Source: Coffea arabica (Eukaryota; Streptophyta; Magnoliopsida; Gentianales; Rubiaceae). From it: a stretch of 64,000 nucleotides of DNA. The translations under genes were made by a program, and so were the position numbers. The stretch covers positions 1,986,501-2,050,500 of the forward strand of contig NC_092317.1 in the NCBI RefSeq assembly GCF_036785885.1, read 5' to 3'. The notes under the pieces are model-generated. The model saw nothing but the letters and a program-made list of their open reading frames with translations, did not search any database and was not told where the DNA came from. Positions 11,001 to 23,590 of the stretch are shown in pieces. Every line of letters begins with the position of its first letter. Positions within the stretch are counted from its first letter, which is position 1.

Positions 11001-12317
11001 TTCAGGATGTTTGGATATACTATTGTTTGCCAAAATATATATATATATATATTGCATTATAAACACGTTTCTCAATTATCTATTTATTATTCACGCTTTA
11101 TTTCACGTATATTGCATCACGAAAAGTAATGCAATGATATTCAAATTTAAAAAACACGCAAATAATCTCCTACCCAATTATTTGCACAATAGTGAATGGC
11201 TTCAAAAGGTCAAAGTGACGATTTTAATTCAGCAAACTTACCGTTTGGATTGACCCACAAAGATGGTACTGCTACCGAGTACAATGAAGCAAACATTGGA
11301 CTTAGACATAAATGCAAGCATTTTCTTTGACTCGAGGATAGGATGGTGAGCAAGAAGACGTCTTCAACATGTTGGGACTAGTAAATTAGCAAGTACCGTT
11401 AACTAAGAACAGCAAAGCCATTACTTTGAAAAAAAAAAAAATTTGACTAATTTTTTTTAGTGTATCTGTTAAGCAATTAATAAATCCCACTCACTCTCCC
11501 GCTTTTCAAAATTCAAAGTTTCAAACCCCATTAGCAGCCCTCTACTCTATAAGTATTTTCATGGGCCTAATCAAATTGGAGCTCCTCGATTTGCATTAAC
11601 AAATTAACCTCGTTTCTTGCGTTAATTAATCCCTAACAAACCTCCCTAGATCATTAGATGGTGTACTTATAATAGTAATTTTAAGTATTTTAGTGGTATT
11701 AGTACATCAGAGAAGGGGTATGATGACGCCGGCCATAGCCGTTGGACCAACCACAAAACACCTCCCATCCCATGTTCTCTCGTGAACAGAGAGATATCCA
11801 CAGGAAAGTGTAAGACGAGTTCATATTTTCACACACTGTGTATGAATCAGTAGAGACATGCCAGTTAATTAGGGTTAATGCTTCTCTAATCTTGCAAAAA
11901 TTTTTTAAATACTACTAACTCTCTCTCTCTCTCTCTACGTTCAAATTTTGGCCCTTTATTTTAATGTTTTCCTTTTCTTGAGGAAAGGATTAGCAATGTA
12001 AATAGAAAATGTCAACTAATCAATTGTTCCTCTGTCCCATTTGCCCCTTGGTTTTATAATCAAATGCGGATTAGCGAGGCTATATTATTATTTACAATGA
12101 CGCTAAGGTGGCACACGCTATAGCAGCAATACATAATACTTATGAAGATATTTAAAATATAGGGATAAAGAAATAGGGCAATGATAGATTTCTTTACCTC
12201 TCAAAGTCACTGCATTTGTCATTTTCATATTTTCCTATTTATAATTAGTTGGTTTAATGTGTTTATTTTTACACTTTCACGTAAGAAATGACTAAAATAC
12301 ATCCCATCAAATCTCTG

Positions 12318-12420
12318 AAATATATTTTTAATCACCATTTTATCTCACATATATCATATAAAAAAAAACACCGCAGTATTTTTTCAAAAATTTATCCTAA
12401 ATAATTTACCATCTAAACAG
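12318..12420 (-). mobile_element. 'GTTTGGAT' family element, partial copy
   Basis: The stretch 'CATTTTATCTCACATATATCATAT', then 'AAATAATTTACCATCTAAACAG', matches one half of the family in reverse orientation. The other end is missing or decayed. Confidence 0.5.
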
Positions 12421-12912
12421 ATTTAGAATTTAATACGCTGTATCCTGATAACCGATAGCAGTAAATAGTTGGTAGTGTTCATTGGAGATTCTATAATACA
12501 TTGTATTAATATATTCTATGTTCAAATTTTTGCTTATATCATCCCATTAGCCATTCCTTAAATGAGCCAAGGAACATGCATGGCTAGAAACTCTTTTATG
12601 AAATTTTAAATACTAAAATATGAACGAATGAATTTACTGAAAGAGTCAAAAGAGATAAAAGAGAAAAGAGGCATTTCTTTTTTACCTACAAATATGTTAT
12701 TATCTTATTCTAACCAGTAGTAATCAAACTTAAACTCAGATATATGACGGTTAATAATTATAATTCAAAAGTCAATTCTTAGAGAATTATTAATCTAACA
12801 ATATTGTGAAAAAAGAAAGAAGAATAAAATTTCCAATCTTATGATCTTGGCTTTCCAAGTTGTGTTCCTCTTATGGGCAATGTGAAAGTTGACATTCACG
12901 AGGTTCGTGCAA

Positions 12913-12918
<6 letters not shown>

Positions 12919-12948
<30 letters not shown>
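12919..12948. repeat. TA microsatellite
   Basis: An uninterrupted (TA)n tract of about 15 units. Confidence 0.9.
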
Positions 12949-12951
<3 letters not shown>

Positions 12952-14084
12952 AACTCTTTTGCATGTTATTTTCGCGTAGGAGTAAGTACCCTTTTTTTTC
13001 TTGTTATAAAAGACATAAATTCATTATTATAAATCTGCACTAGCGAGAGAAAATGCATCAATATGTCACGGGTACATGAGATCAGAAAATCATAAGAGAC
13101 AACAGTGAAAAAGCAAGAATCATAAGATAACATTATTGTAAGCTTAGTTTTGTTTAATACAAACAATTAATTCTCACACACTTATTTTTCAATTTAATTT
13201 TCCAACACCAACTAAGCCATCCGAGATGATCATCAAGTGTTGTGTTGTGGTAAACATCTTGTGCTTGAATTCCTGTCAAGCCTTCAAAGATGCTTTGCGT
13301 CAATAACGAGCCAAAAGAAAGAATCTGCATGAAAAATTGTGCCGTTATCCTTAACATTTCAAAACCTGTGTGAAAAGTACTACTACAACAATGCAGCAAA
13401 GGAAGGATGTTTCTCCTTTGACCTTTCCACCAGAGACGGTGGCACTTGTGTTGGGATAAGATACTAGGAGCAAGGGCAATTACGGGAATCAAATAATTGT
13501 CGAAGAGCAGGGCAGAGTAGAATCTTATCGTCACACTGCACGAAATATCTAATATGACGTCAGCGGAACGGAAGCTGATACAGTTAAAAAATTCTGAAAT
13601 TACCGAACCAACCCTGAACCTGTGTCTTTTCTGGCTTCTTACAGGCGAATGAGTGATGCAAAGCAGCTTTCGATTTTCAAGAGATCCCCCAACACATCAA
13701 TCAAATCAAATACTAATCATTACTGATAAGAAATTTAAGATTCATTAGCATATTGCAGTGACACCACCTTAATCACGTGCCTCCCACCTGAATAAAAATC
13801 AACCAATTTATTTTTTTTTATCCCTGTTCGTGTTTTTGGTTATGGAGCTGAGTCCCCATTTGAGATTAGAAAACCGCAAGTGTTTCTGATTTTGGATTTA
13901 TTTAGATTTAGAATAAACAAAAGTTGAGAGAAAAATACGGTTGAAAATATAACTGGACGTGTACTGTGTATCCAAAAGCTAAAAGCATATCAAAAAAAAA
14001 GAAAAGAAAAGAAATCAATGGAAACATGTTCTATAACTTCAATTAAGTGATATTGTAAAAAGGCTGTTGTCCATTATCAAATAC

Positions 14085-14260
14085 TTTAGATTTGGTGGGG
14101 TGGGAGGTTAAGGGTTTAAACCTTGCCTCCCAACAATTGTTATAATATGTGATTTCTTTAAAAAATTCATTCAGGTACGTAGTGTACCCGTCTGGTCCAA
14201 TAGTAATTAAATCTCTATTGATCCCTGTAAGTCCAGTTGGATTTCTTTCTTAGATTAAGA
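14085..14260 (+). repeat. SINE-like fragment
   Basis: A B-box-like string (GGGTTTAAACCTTGCCTCCC near 14111-14130) is followed by 'GTAGTGTACCCGTCTGGTCC'. This is the same order as in the other SINE-like copies of this window. It ends in a weak A-rich stretch. The ends were not resolved. Confidence 0.4.
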
Positions 14261-14471
14261 AAAAAAATTAAGTGGTATTTTAGGTTGTTGTGGGATAGAC
14301 GTAGACAAAACTACAATATCAACACTCGTGCCCCTTTAATAATTTGTTAAGACAACAAGGAATCAAATTTATGGGACTAATGCTTTATAATTCTTGCACT
14401 TTGCAAACTTCTTCATGGGACTAGTGTTCATATCTTTTGCTTAGCCGATTGAGCGAGCATACCCTCTCTAA

Positions 14472-14951
14472 TAGCTAGTTTGGGAGGATGGAAATGAAAA
14501 GAAAAGAAAGGTTTTGAAGGGATAAGAAAGTTTTTCCATTGTTTGGGAGTTAAAATGAGAAGGAAAATAAAAGAATAGGAAAGATTCCACGGCCCTCCAC
14601 CTTTTGGAAAACTTTCCGCCCAATGTTGGGCGGAAAGGTAAGGAACGGATAGAAGTTTAAGTAAATTTTTCAATATGACCAAATTACCCTTAAAATCTTG
14701 ATACAAAACATTTTAATACCTGATGAATCCCTCTCACATTTGTTTATAGAAATAGCATATTTGTAAAATAATTTGTTTAAGTATCTTTTTCTTTCCTTTG
14801 CATTCAACTCCCAAACAAAAGAAAACTACTCACTTTCTTTTATCTTTTAAAACTCTCAAACAACTTAGATAGAAACTTTGATCCTTTCTTTTCTTTTCTA
14901 ACTTATCATTTCTCTTCTTTTCTTTTCTATTCTAAACTCCCAAACTAGTTA
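14472..14951. mobile_element. Tourist-like (PIF/Harbinger) element with TAA target duplication
   Basis: The ends are TAGCTAGTTTGGGAG at the left and CTCCCAAACTAGTTA at the right, imperfect inverted repeats. TAA lies directly outside each end (14469-14471 and 14952-14954), the usual 3-bp target of PIF/Harbinger elements. Subterminal regions are A/G-rich on one side and T/C-rich on the other, consistent with a long decaying inverted repeat. No coding capacity. Confidence 0.7.
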
Positions 14952-16023
14952 TAAGAGTCAAAGTTTGTGTTGAAGACTAGTTGGAAGTTGGGACTTTGGG
15001 GTTTAAAGCCGGGACCCGAAAGGCATCCAGAATTTGAAAAATTTTGAAACAGCAACAGCTTGAGTCCATGCAATTATTATCATTACTCATTTTGCCAAGG
15101 AAGAATATTCTCCGACGTATAAATGGAATAATTTCACATTTGTCCTCTCCGGCTGAAAGCTCATTCTGAGCGTCTGTCTTTTGGCTTTAGCAAGAACAAG
15201 CATTAATGGGAGGGAAGAAGAGCCCCTCCTCAGCCTTGTGCACCCCCACTTTTCTGGCTTAGACTAACCACTTGCCTGCATGTAAATTTCATAATTCATA
15301 CCAGAAAGTAAGGAAGGAAAAAGCATTGGGAAGAGGACGCCCACATTCCCCTAACACAAGACGGTCCTCCTCCACATTTATCCCACTTTCTTTCTTTTAA
15401 AATCAAGACGTTATCCGATTCCTCTCTCTTTTGGTACTAATTGTTACTTTCGAGCAAGGTGGAAGGCTCATCGATGATCGATCTCACTTTTCTAATAGCA
15501 GAAGAATATTTCTACTACGGACTTGCCTTATAAAGACGTGTGTACATGTCTATATTTAATTGTTTGGAAGTCGGAATTATATGCTTTTCTTGACCCGTGA
15601 AGAGGGGGTGTTGAACCAAAACCGGTTTTGGGATCTCTGGGATGAATTCATATGGCATGTATTGAAACAAAAAAGAAAAAAGACTATCAAGAAAGCTTGG
15701 AAACTAGTGCAAGAACATGACGAATTTGTAAGCACGAGGGGAATATTTACACCAACACTATGACAAGGGACGGAGATAGCTAACTTAATTGATTTCTCAT
15801 TCATGAAGCATCATCCATCGTTGAGTTGAGTTGAGTCAAACTCTATCGATTAATTTACACCAGCGCTCTCTGTTCTAAGCTAGTAGTATTGCTAAGGAAA
15901 ATCAAAGCATAGAGAAGTTAATGTTGGTTAGTTCCTCTTCTCTATTCAAAAACTCGTTACCCGTTGCAACACATGAAACTCTGACATCCCAAGATTCATC
16001 AGCTTGAATAAGATGGAAAGGAA

Positions 16024-17931
16024 TCAGAAATTCAAATCTTCTTCAACTTGGGCACAGGTTCTCTGCATTCTAATGCCAGTGAAGCTAGTTCTTGATGCCA
16101 TAATTTCATTCAGCGAAAGCCGCTTTTTTGGCCCTGGCTCTGGTCTTTGCTTTGGAGCACTGTAAGACCTCAACTTTGCTCTGAATGATTGTGTATTTGC
16201 CATATAGTTTGGATGGTTGGAGTATGGCCTAAAAAAGCTATCACCACAGACGCTCTTGGATGGCGTTACAGGGACATTGGAACGACCGGAGTTCATAAAC
16301 CTGGGGGTGCTCTGAGCAGTGGCGAACCGGCATTCATCGCCTAAGAAGCTCCAATCGTAGTCTTGAAAGTGGTGGCAATCAGGGATCGATAAGCGAGCTG
16401 GAACTGGACAAGGAAGAGGCGATGACATAGCCTGGTAATGCTGATCATCACCAGAATCAGACATGCAAGTAGTAGTGATTCTGCGAGACCTTGATCTTGG
16501 CTTGATCGTATCGATTTCGACTATTTTTGGGCTGTCATCAAATCCAGAGAGCGAAGCATCATATGAAGCTGACAGTCTCTTGCTGTGAAATTCACTTCTG
16601 CACTCGTCAAATCTTTCCTGAGAAGGCATCAAAAAATGTTGAGCAAAACCAAGTTAACCTGAATCCATCAAATATAGAGTTCAGTTTAGTCATCATACAA
16701 TGGATCTCCTAGCTCTCATTTCCGGTGGGTATCTGTAATCACTATTGGTAGAGCGACGAGCCCTCTGGGAGCGGACAGCTGCCTGAGCTCTAATTAGAGC
16801 TTGCATACTATGTAGAGTTGCTGCGGCTCTCTTTCGAACAAGGTAACCTCTGACCAGAGCCTGTAGTTTTACCAGTCCTTTCAGAGCTCTCAGAGCTTTT
16901 CGCGCCTGTCATAGTACCAAAATCAGTTCACCTTTCAAGAATATGCAGACTCATAAACTACAAGCTTAGAGGACTGATCTTTGGAATCCAGAAACGAACA
17001 GAAATAAGTCACAATAAAGATATATGCAAAACTGAAACCCTGCGGAACAAAACAGACACACTGATAATTCAAAACAACAATAATGAGGAGCACCATTTTT
17101 TTTACCCAGTTCATGCCATGCGGAAGCAACATTTTCAATTTCAAAATCCTACAAATAAGGGAGAGGCAACATCCCAAGTAACCGAAAAATAAAAAAGCAC
17201 AAGATTATGATAACTAGATTAAAAAAAAAAAGGAAAGAGAAAATAAGAAAAGCATTTTTAAAAAATCACTGTTCAATCAGAACGTTGGGAGGTGGGACTA
17301 CTTTGCTTTGCTGACATTCCGAGGCAAACAGTAATTTACACAAAAAAAGATAGCAGCCAAGTATGAAGGGTCGAAAATAGAGCCTGCGATATAAGTCCAG
17401 CATCAAACAATCAAGATTCAAGAGTCAACTTTAAAGGCGAAATCCAACTTTCCAAGTAACCTCTGAAGACATTCTCAAACAATCAAGATTCAAGAATCAG
17501 CGTTAAGGTGATACCCAACTTACCAAGTAACCTCTGAAGACATTCTGAATCTTGATAGCAGCCCACTTCTCCCTACTTCCTCCATTGAACATAGCTCCTC
17601 TGCCCTGGCTGGTAAGTCTCACAACAGCAACGGCAGCCTGAGCTGCGGCTACTGCAGCATCAGCAGCTGCTGCAGTGGCAGCAGCAACAGCAATGGCATG
17701 CTTGCTCTGCTCCTTCTCCGTCTGAGAAATGTAAGATCTAAGCCAAGCTGAATCACTAACCGGAATGCTCACCGGCCTCTGACCACCCCCAATCCCAGAA
17801 TCCTTGCCGGATTTTGCAAAACTCCATCTTTTCTTCTCCTTCTTTTCACTACAATTTGAAGAATTCTCTACATTTTCCTTGTCCTTCTTCATTCTCAACA
17901 ATCCCCTCAACCATCTTGTAGCTTTTCCCAT
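16024..17931 (-). CDS. IQ67-domain (IQD) calmodulin-binding protein
   Basis: Three exons on the minus strand, 17931-17524, 16905-16699 and 16617-16024, join in phase 0 and give 402 residues. The N-terminus is [12 protein letters not shown], typical of the family, followed by a basic stretch, KRWSF at 34-38 and an alanine-rich segment (79-104). The IQ67 region covers about 121-187: first IQ motif [20 protein letters not shown], then [14 protein letters not shown] and the tail [17 protein letters not shown]. The first intron splits the first IQ motif, the conserved intron position of the family. The C-terminus has [10 protein letters not shown]-type sequence (here [20 protein letters not shown]) and the DUF4005-like end. 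IQD proteins bind calmodulin and associate with microtubules, membranes or the nucleus. The subgroup is near Arabidopsis IQD22-IQD26; I do not assign a number. Confidence 0.9.
17405..17546 (-). repeat. 71-bp tandem duplication across the exon 1 / intron 1 border of the IQD gene
   Basis: Two adjacent copies share 'AAACAATCAAGATTCAAGA' (17405 and 17477) and 'CCAAGTAACCTCTGAAGACATTCT' (17452 and 17523). The copy at 17523 is the real exon end with donor TTG|GTAAG. The intronic copy reads TTG|GAAAG, so its donor GT is lost. Confidence 0.85.
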
Positions 17932-18419
17932 CTTCCTCTTCTTTTCCTTTTCACTCCAATATGCTCAAAGAAAAGATGCAGTCTTGAGACAATGTAATCC
18001 TACAGACATGAAAAGAGAACCTGTCAAGATTGCAATCTTTAGAGCGTACTTGGGTGGCAAATGTTTTATGCAGGGTACTCTCTGTTAAGGGACACTTGAA
18101 ATCTTTTACGTGTTGCAAACAAGCTGCGGAAGTGATGAGAATAGAACCAGGGGAGTGAACAGGAAAAGGTATTATAGAAGGCATCCGTGCTATAAGAATG
18201 GAGAGAGAAAGATTAGTATATTATTTTATTATTTTTGTTATTATCATTATTCTTTTATTTTTTAATTTATAGATTTGGTTATTTGGCCGAATGGCTCTGA
18301 CACTACCTCGTGAAGAACTGTGTGTTACAAGACAAAAAGGCATCACTGAAAGAAACAGATTCAAAAAACAAAATAATTAAATCTGGGAGAGACTACTGAA
18401 ACATCCCAACCAAACAAAC

Positions 18420-18900
18420 AAGAAATTACGGACAAAATCAGTAGTGTGAAAAGTTTTGAATTACGCTAAAAGAGAGTAATAATTTCTATGAGAGAGATTG
18501 AGACTCGAGAGTGCTTCAAAGCCCCCACAATTGCTACCTCCTAAAATTCGAAAAAGGCATGAAACTTCCACCTTCAACCAATGAGAACTCAAAACAACTG
18601 CTTACAGAAAGCACAATCATTTCGCACTTTTCTTAGCCTTCACTCCACCAAAAACAAAAATATGTTTCTCTACCAAAAAGCTAGTCAAAGAAACAGAGAG
18701 AAATTACAGACAAAATCTTACTTACTGTATAAGTAGCAATTGCAATCACGAAAACAAGAGACAGAAGGGGAAAAAGCCAAGCTTGAATCTTGCTACTGAA
18801 ACTGCACCTTCTTCTAAAATTCAAAAAAGCAATCAACTCTTCTACTTCCTCCAATGAGAAACTACTGGAAGAAACCACTCACTCAATCACTTTATCAAAC
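18420..18900. repeat. Diverged tandem duplication upstream of the IQD gene
   Basis: Two segments offset by about 276-280 bp share 'GAAATTAC[G/A]GACAAAATC' (18422 and 18702), 'CTAAAATTC[G/A]AAAAA' (18541 and 18817) and 'CCAATGAGAA' (18578 and 18853). Identity is patchy, so the event is old. Confidence 0.55.
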
Positions 18901-20199
18901 AGTAAACAAACTTTCTGTAATACACTTTACAAAATCTGTCTCCCATCCCATCCCTCCAACTTTCTGGAGCAGCGTGTACCAAAAAGATGAACTATTTTTT
19001 AACAAAAAAAAAAAAAAAAAACTTTTACTATCTGGTTCTTCCCATACCCTGCTATAATAACATGCATGAAGTCTTGACCGACTCTATGAGTCTATCCTAT
19101 CTTTCTTAGCCTTTTCTCATGAGCTTTTCAAGCCAAATAATAATAATGAGACGGGATTCTGATAAAAAAAGTACGTGATGCGAGAGTAATGATTTTTCAG
19201 TGTACCGTAGTAACTGTACTATCCTTCCTCTGAATCAACCATTAAAGCTACTACTTTCATTGATAGGTTTCTCTTGTGTAAGATAAGATAAGATGTACCA
19301 GAACAAAAGGGCTGATGAAGGAAAGATTTCTTTTGATATTTATTGGGTCCCCGTATCTCAATGGATTTTCGTTGACTTGGAGTTGGTTTGCTTAGAAATC
19401 TCTGCCATTTTTAGTGCAGAAAATCTCTCTGGAAACAAGATGATGGCTTTGGCTGAAACTGAAAACAGCAGAATAGTAGTGGGTAGTGAGTGAGCAGATC
19501 TCAGGCTGCGTTGAATTCGTATGGACGAGGACAATTTCCAGGACGATATGGTGTAATTAAGAGGACTACAAGAGTTTAGGTAAAGTTCCCGAGGAGGGAT
19601 TTCGGTTTCGTAAGAGTTGTGGGGAGGGGGTAGTTGAGCAATTAATTAATTTAGCAGCATCCCACCATTACGTGAGCGAAAAATGGTAAGCTGAAAAGGC
19701 GCAGCACTCCACCGCTGCTGTGGATGGTCTTATACAAAATCCGACCACAAATGAATGAATGCTCTTTTCTTTTTCTTTTTTTTTTTTTGAAATTCAAATT
19801 AGTTGTAATTATTTGGTTCTATTTTTTGAATTCTACGCGTGGATTCCGGGGGAAACAATTATAAGTTGGTGTCGCAGGTTACCAGATGTATATAACTCAG
19901 TAACGCATAGCAGATTTTAAGTCAATTCTAACAAACTCCGCCGATCAACACCCAAAACATATACTATAATTAGCATCCTGGGTCTTTCTTCTTTTTTCCT
20001 TTCTTTCCTTTCTTTTTTAAAGTAAATAGAAGATTTTAAATCCAAAATTTTTTACTTATTTCCCCTCCCACCTTAACACCAACCCAAATATCGTGCTTGG
20101 TGATCGTATCGCATAATTCGCGAATTGCATGCACCCGCGAGAGAAGGGAAAAAAGTGAGAACGTGAAAGTCGATTTTTTTTTAATCTCATATACAAATT

Positions 20200-20343
20200 T
20201 GTAAAATATCATAATATGACGCTTAAAAATATTGTTTAAATTTTTCACTTACTACCATGGAAATAATTATCTTTTATCTCAAATATGTCACATCAAAAAA
20301 CAGAGTTACAATATTTTTTTAAAAGAATATCCAAACACACTTA
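20200..20343 (-). mobile_element. 'GTTTGGAT' family element, decayed copy
   Basis: The right half 'AATTATCTTTTATCTCAAATATGTCACATC' followed by 'GAATATCCAAACACAC' matches the family in reverse orientation. The left end is blurred. Confidence 0.5.
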
Positions 20344-20616
20344 CAAATAAAAGTTGCTATTTCCTGGATATAATTCAATCCAAGAGAAATCCTAACTCAG
20401 CTACAAAAAATGAACATGGACCACAATTGACACACAGAGGCCCAACTCGGGTGGGGTTCGTTCTTTACTCGCAACTAGTATGCCAACTTCGGCCCACACT
20501 ATTCTTTGCGAAAAGAGGAAAGGATTTGAGCATGAATACAACTACTAAATATAATATAAAAGGGGTCACTGTCAATTACTACTAGGATTAGCAAAAATTG
20601 GATTAACATATCTTTG

Positions 20617-20773
20617 GTAAGAATGAACATATCTTCTCCCTGGATTAAACCAAAAATTGGATTAACAAATAAAGAAAAAGATATGGATGTCTATATATCT
20701 TTTTCTTTATTTGTTAATCTAATTTTTGGTTTAATCTAGAAACAAGATTTTTTAACACCAAATTCATTCTTAC
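20617..20773. repeat. Foldback hairpin with 43-bp stem
   Basis: The arms 20642-20684 and 20695-20737 are reverse complements at 41 of 43 positions, with a 10-nt loop. After a gap, an outer 11-bp pair (GTAAGAATGAA at 20617-20627 and TTCATTCTTAC at 20763-20773) extends the fold. If transcribed, it would form a long near-perfect stem. It may be a foldback transposon or a young small-RNA-producing hairpin. It matches no conserved plant microRNA that I know. Confidence 0.8.
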
Positions 20774-22469
20774 TGACATTCTTAAATTTTCCAAAATTTG
20801 ATACAAAAGAAGTTCACATTAAATGCTGAATAAAGCTAGCACAGAAACGAAGAAACTGATTAAAAATTGATAACAGGATTGCATATAGAAATCTATGTAT
20901 AGTTCAACAATTAGCATAAAATCAACATAAAGGGTGCCAACAGTTGTTAGTAAAGCATTGATTCTCGTAGACACCAAGATTTTATCAATTCAATTTATTT
21001 TTATTGTTATCTTTATTTTTTTAAAGTTCTTTAAATGAAGTCATTTTTACTTAATTGGTTTTCTTTTGTAGGAAAGTGAAGAAAGGAAAAGAAAGAAAAT
21101 GGAAGTGAAAAAAAATTAGATTTTTGGAAAAAAAATCAGAGATGAATTTTGGATAAATGAAATTTTTTGGGAAGATATTTGGGCCTAACGGGTACCCAAG
21201 TATTTCCCAACATTTTCCATCAAATAATGGGTACAATTGTGATGCATCCCATTTTAAACCCAATATCAAATTACAATATCCATCACGCCCAAAGTCCTTT
21301 TGGACATGAGTAGTCCATTAGGATTTGGGACAAATTGCCACCTCTAGGATTAGGCCAACGGCCGCTAGTTATTCCATGGGATTTTTTTTTTAATCGATTC
21401 TTGCTATTCCTCACCTATACTGATTTTTCCCATATAATTGACAGTGTCCCATTTTGTTGGTAAAAGTAAAACCAAAGAAGTGTGCTATCTATGACGGCTA
21501 TAACATAAATAATATGACTCTTTTACATTTTTGCTAGCTAATATAATAATTTACATAAATACCACTCGTAAGATTGGGGCATTTCGATAATAACAAAAGC
21601 ATTTTTCAATTTACCCCAAGGAGAATGCGTAACCACATGATAATTAATTAGAGAAAGGCTATATGTTGGGAGTCTGTCACTCTTGATGGGCTAGAAACAT
21701 GATGTGTAGGCTCACAGTTTTGGCCCAGCTCAATAGACCGAAACCCAACTCTTAACTTGGAGCCCGTAAATCTGCCTATTAATAAATTTAGTTAAGAATA
21801 AATGTTTACTTTTTATTCTTTCATTTTCTCCTATAACAAAATAATTAGTCTAGTTATTTTGATCTCCTTCACCATTTAATATTGCGTCACCCGCCCTCAT
21901 GTACCATCTATATGTATTCGTGTATGTATGTATGATTTTACTTCTACGTAGAGTCTGATTGAAAGTTTTGGGCCAGGAATAATGGCAAAAGATTAAAGGA
22001 AAGTTCTTGCTGCATTTTGGATCATGACGAAAAAAAAAAAGGGAAGAAATTGCGAAATGTGGGTAGTCCGAAATCCGTGGAGCAACAGATTAAGATGCAT
22101 TCGAAGAACCTTCTAGGTTGACCATCTTGATACTGTACGATGAATGAAATGAAATCGGACACGACGACTCCGACCTTCACAACTTTTGTGAGAGTCAATG
22201 AATATCCTCTTCAGCACACCGACGAATGCAGCTAGAAATTTCAAAGCACCGCCGACAAATGTTCTGTACACGGAGAATTTTTCACATGCAATGCAGCTAA
22301 ATTCCAACGAGTTATTGACAACTCATGCGCCTGTACAAAGTTTGGCCAACGTACATTTTCCTTGCAGCTATGGAGTCTTATTTTCCAAGCCAATTTTGTT
22401 TGTCGGCAGCAAAGCATCATGAATCAGGCTTGAGTACGTTCCAAATTGGTACTGAATCTTGAAAAATAA

Positions 22470-22612
22470 TAGCCATTTGAATTGTTATTTTTTGGAGTTT
22501 TTATAAAAGATTTTTATAATAATTTGATATATGTGAATTAAAATAAAAAATGATTAAGAAATATATTCATGAAAAATATAAAATAATTTTGGAAAAAAAC
22601 AGCCGTTCAAAC
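22470..22612. mobile_element. 'GTTTGGAT' family element, diverged copy
   Basis: The core 'TGATATATGTGAATTAAAATAAAAAATGATT' and the right end CAGCCGTTCAAAC resemble the family. The ends pair imperfectly (AGCCATTTGAA and TTCAAAC), so this may be a subfamily. Confidence 0.45.
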
Positions 22613-23590
22613 AAGGAAGAGGAAATCATCTAAGGTGCCCCTCAAATCACCCATCACACAAATTTGACTAAGTACTATTTCCCCTTTTTTCTTGTGGATT
22701 TTATCGTGAAGATATTTTTAAATATATCGCTATAGTAAAATTTAAAAAAAAAACACTCCAAAAAAAATACCTAATTCATATCAAAACCATGATTTGATTG
22801 TTACAAGTACTCATAAAACATTTCATTTTATCCCAAAAACTTGAAATTCATACTTAACTGCCCTTTATGGCTTTATCCAAAACAAACACAACGCTCCGTT
22901 GGGTCACAAACTTTTGCTATAATCAGAACACGTGTCAAAATGCAAAGATATATTTGTTCACCACGGATATTTTTTGTTAAAATATGGTTCTAATTATTTT
23001 GTAAATTAAGAGTAATAATCGATGGGCACGGGTGTGCTGATTGGTTAGTTTAGTGGCTAATTTATGACAAAAAATTATTGAATTGATGCGGATAATAGTT
23101 TAATGGGTGATCAACTATAGTATTGGACTATTGGTATAGTTATGTATACCTCACACAATCTAGTAGACAGTCATATAATAATTTTGTTATACGTTTCAAA
23201 TCGTATTTGTGTATATAAATTTAATGTACGGCTATACATGTAAGTTACATCTTTTAAGAGAAAAATACAGCAACCCTACTTATCCCAACCCACTATTTTC
23301 CCAACTTTTTGCTTGCATGCATGCTCTTTCTCTTCGTGGTAGATTACTACGCACTTCTCCACCTTCACAACTTTTCCACCACCTGTCAATCAACGTTATA
23401 AAAAGAAAAGGTTGGATTGGGCGATGAAGTAAAAAAAATCATAAATAAGAGATTTTAAATTTAAAATCCTCTCACATAACAAAAAAAAAAAAAAGTACAA
23501 AACGAAATTCCAATTTTTAATTCCTAGTTCCTCCAAGCACAGACACGTTAAAGAAAGGAATTTTAAAAAAAATTCGCCCGCACAAACAAA

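Larger units (their letters stand above)
7434..16023. other. Gene-poor, transposon-rich region
   Basis: About 8.6 kb without a supportable gene. The left 350 bp hold the 5' leader and promoter of the minus-strand membrane protein gene. The rest contains a hAT-like element (8311-8956), 'GTTTGGAT' family copies (9097, 10848, 12318), a skewed GC-rich element (9458-10687), a CT run (11921-11937), a long TA run (12919-12948), a SINE-like fragment (14085-14260) and a Tourist-like element (14472-14951). Open frames here lack a start codon, are low-complexity or match nothing I know. Confidence 0.6.

Noticed and set aside
13154-13534. A 126-codon minus-strand frame
   Set aside because: It has no ATG at its start (GTG), no recognised domain and no splice partners.
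15560-15763. A 67-codon frame, considered as a small secreted peptide
   Set aside because: It starts at TTG, has no signal peptide and no known peptide motif.
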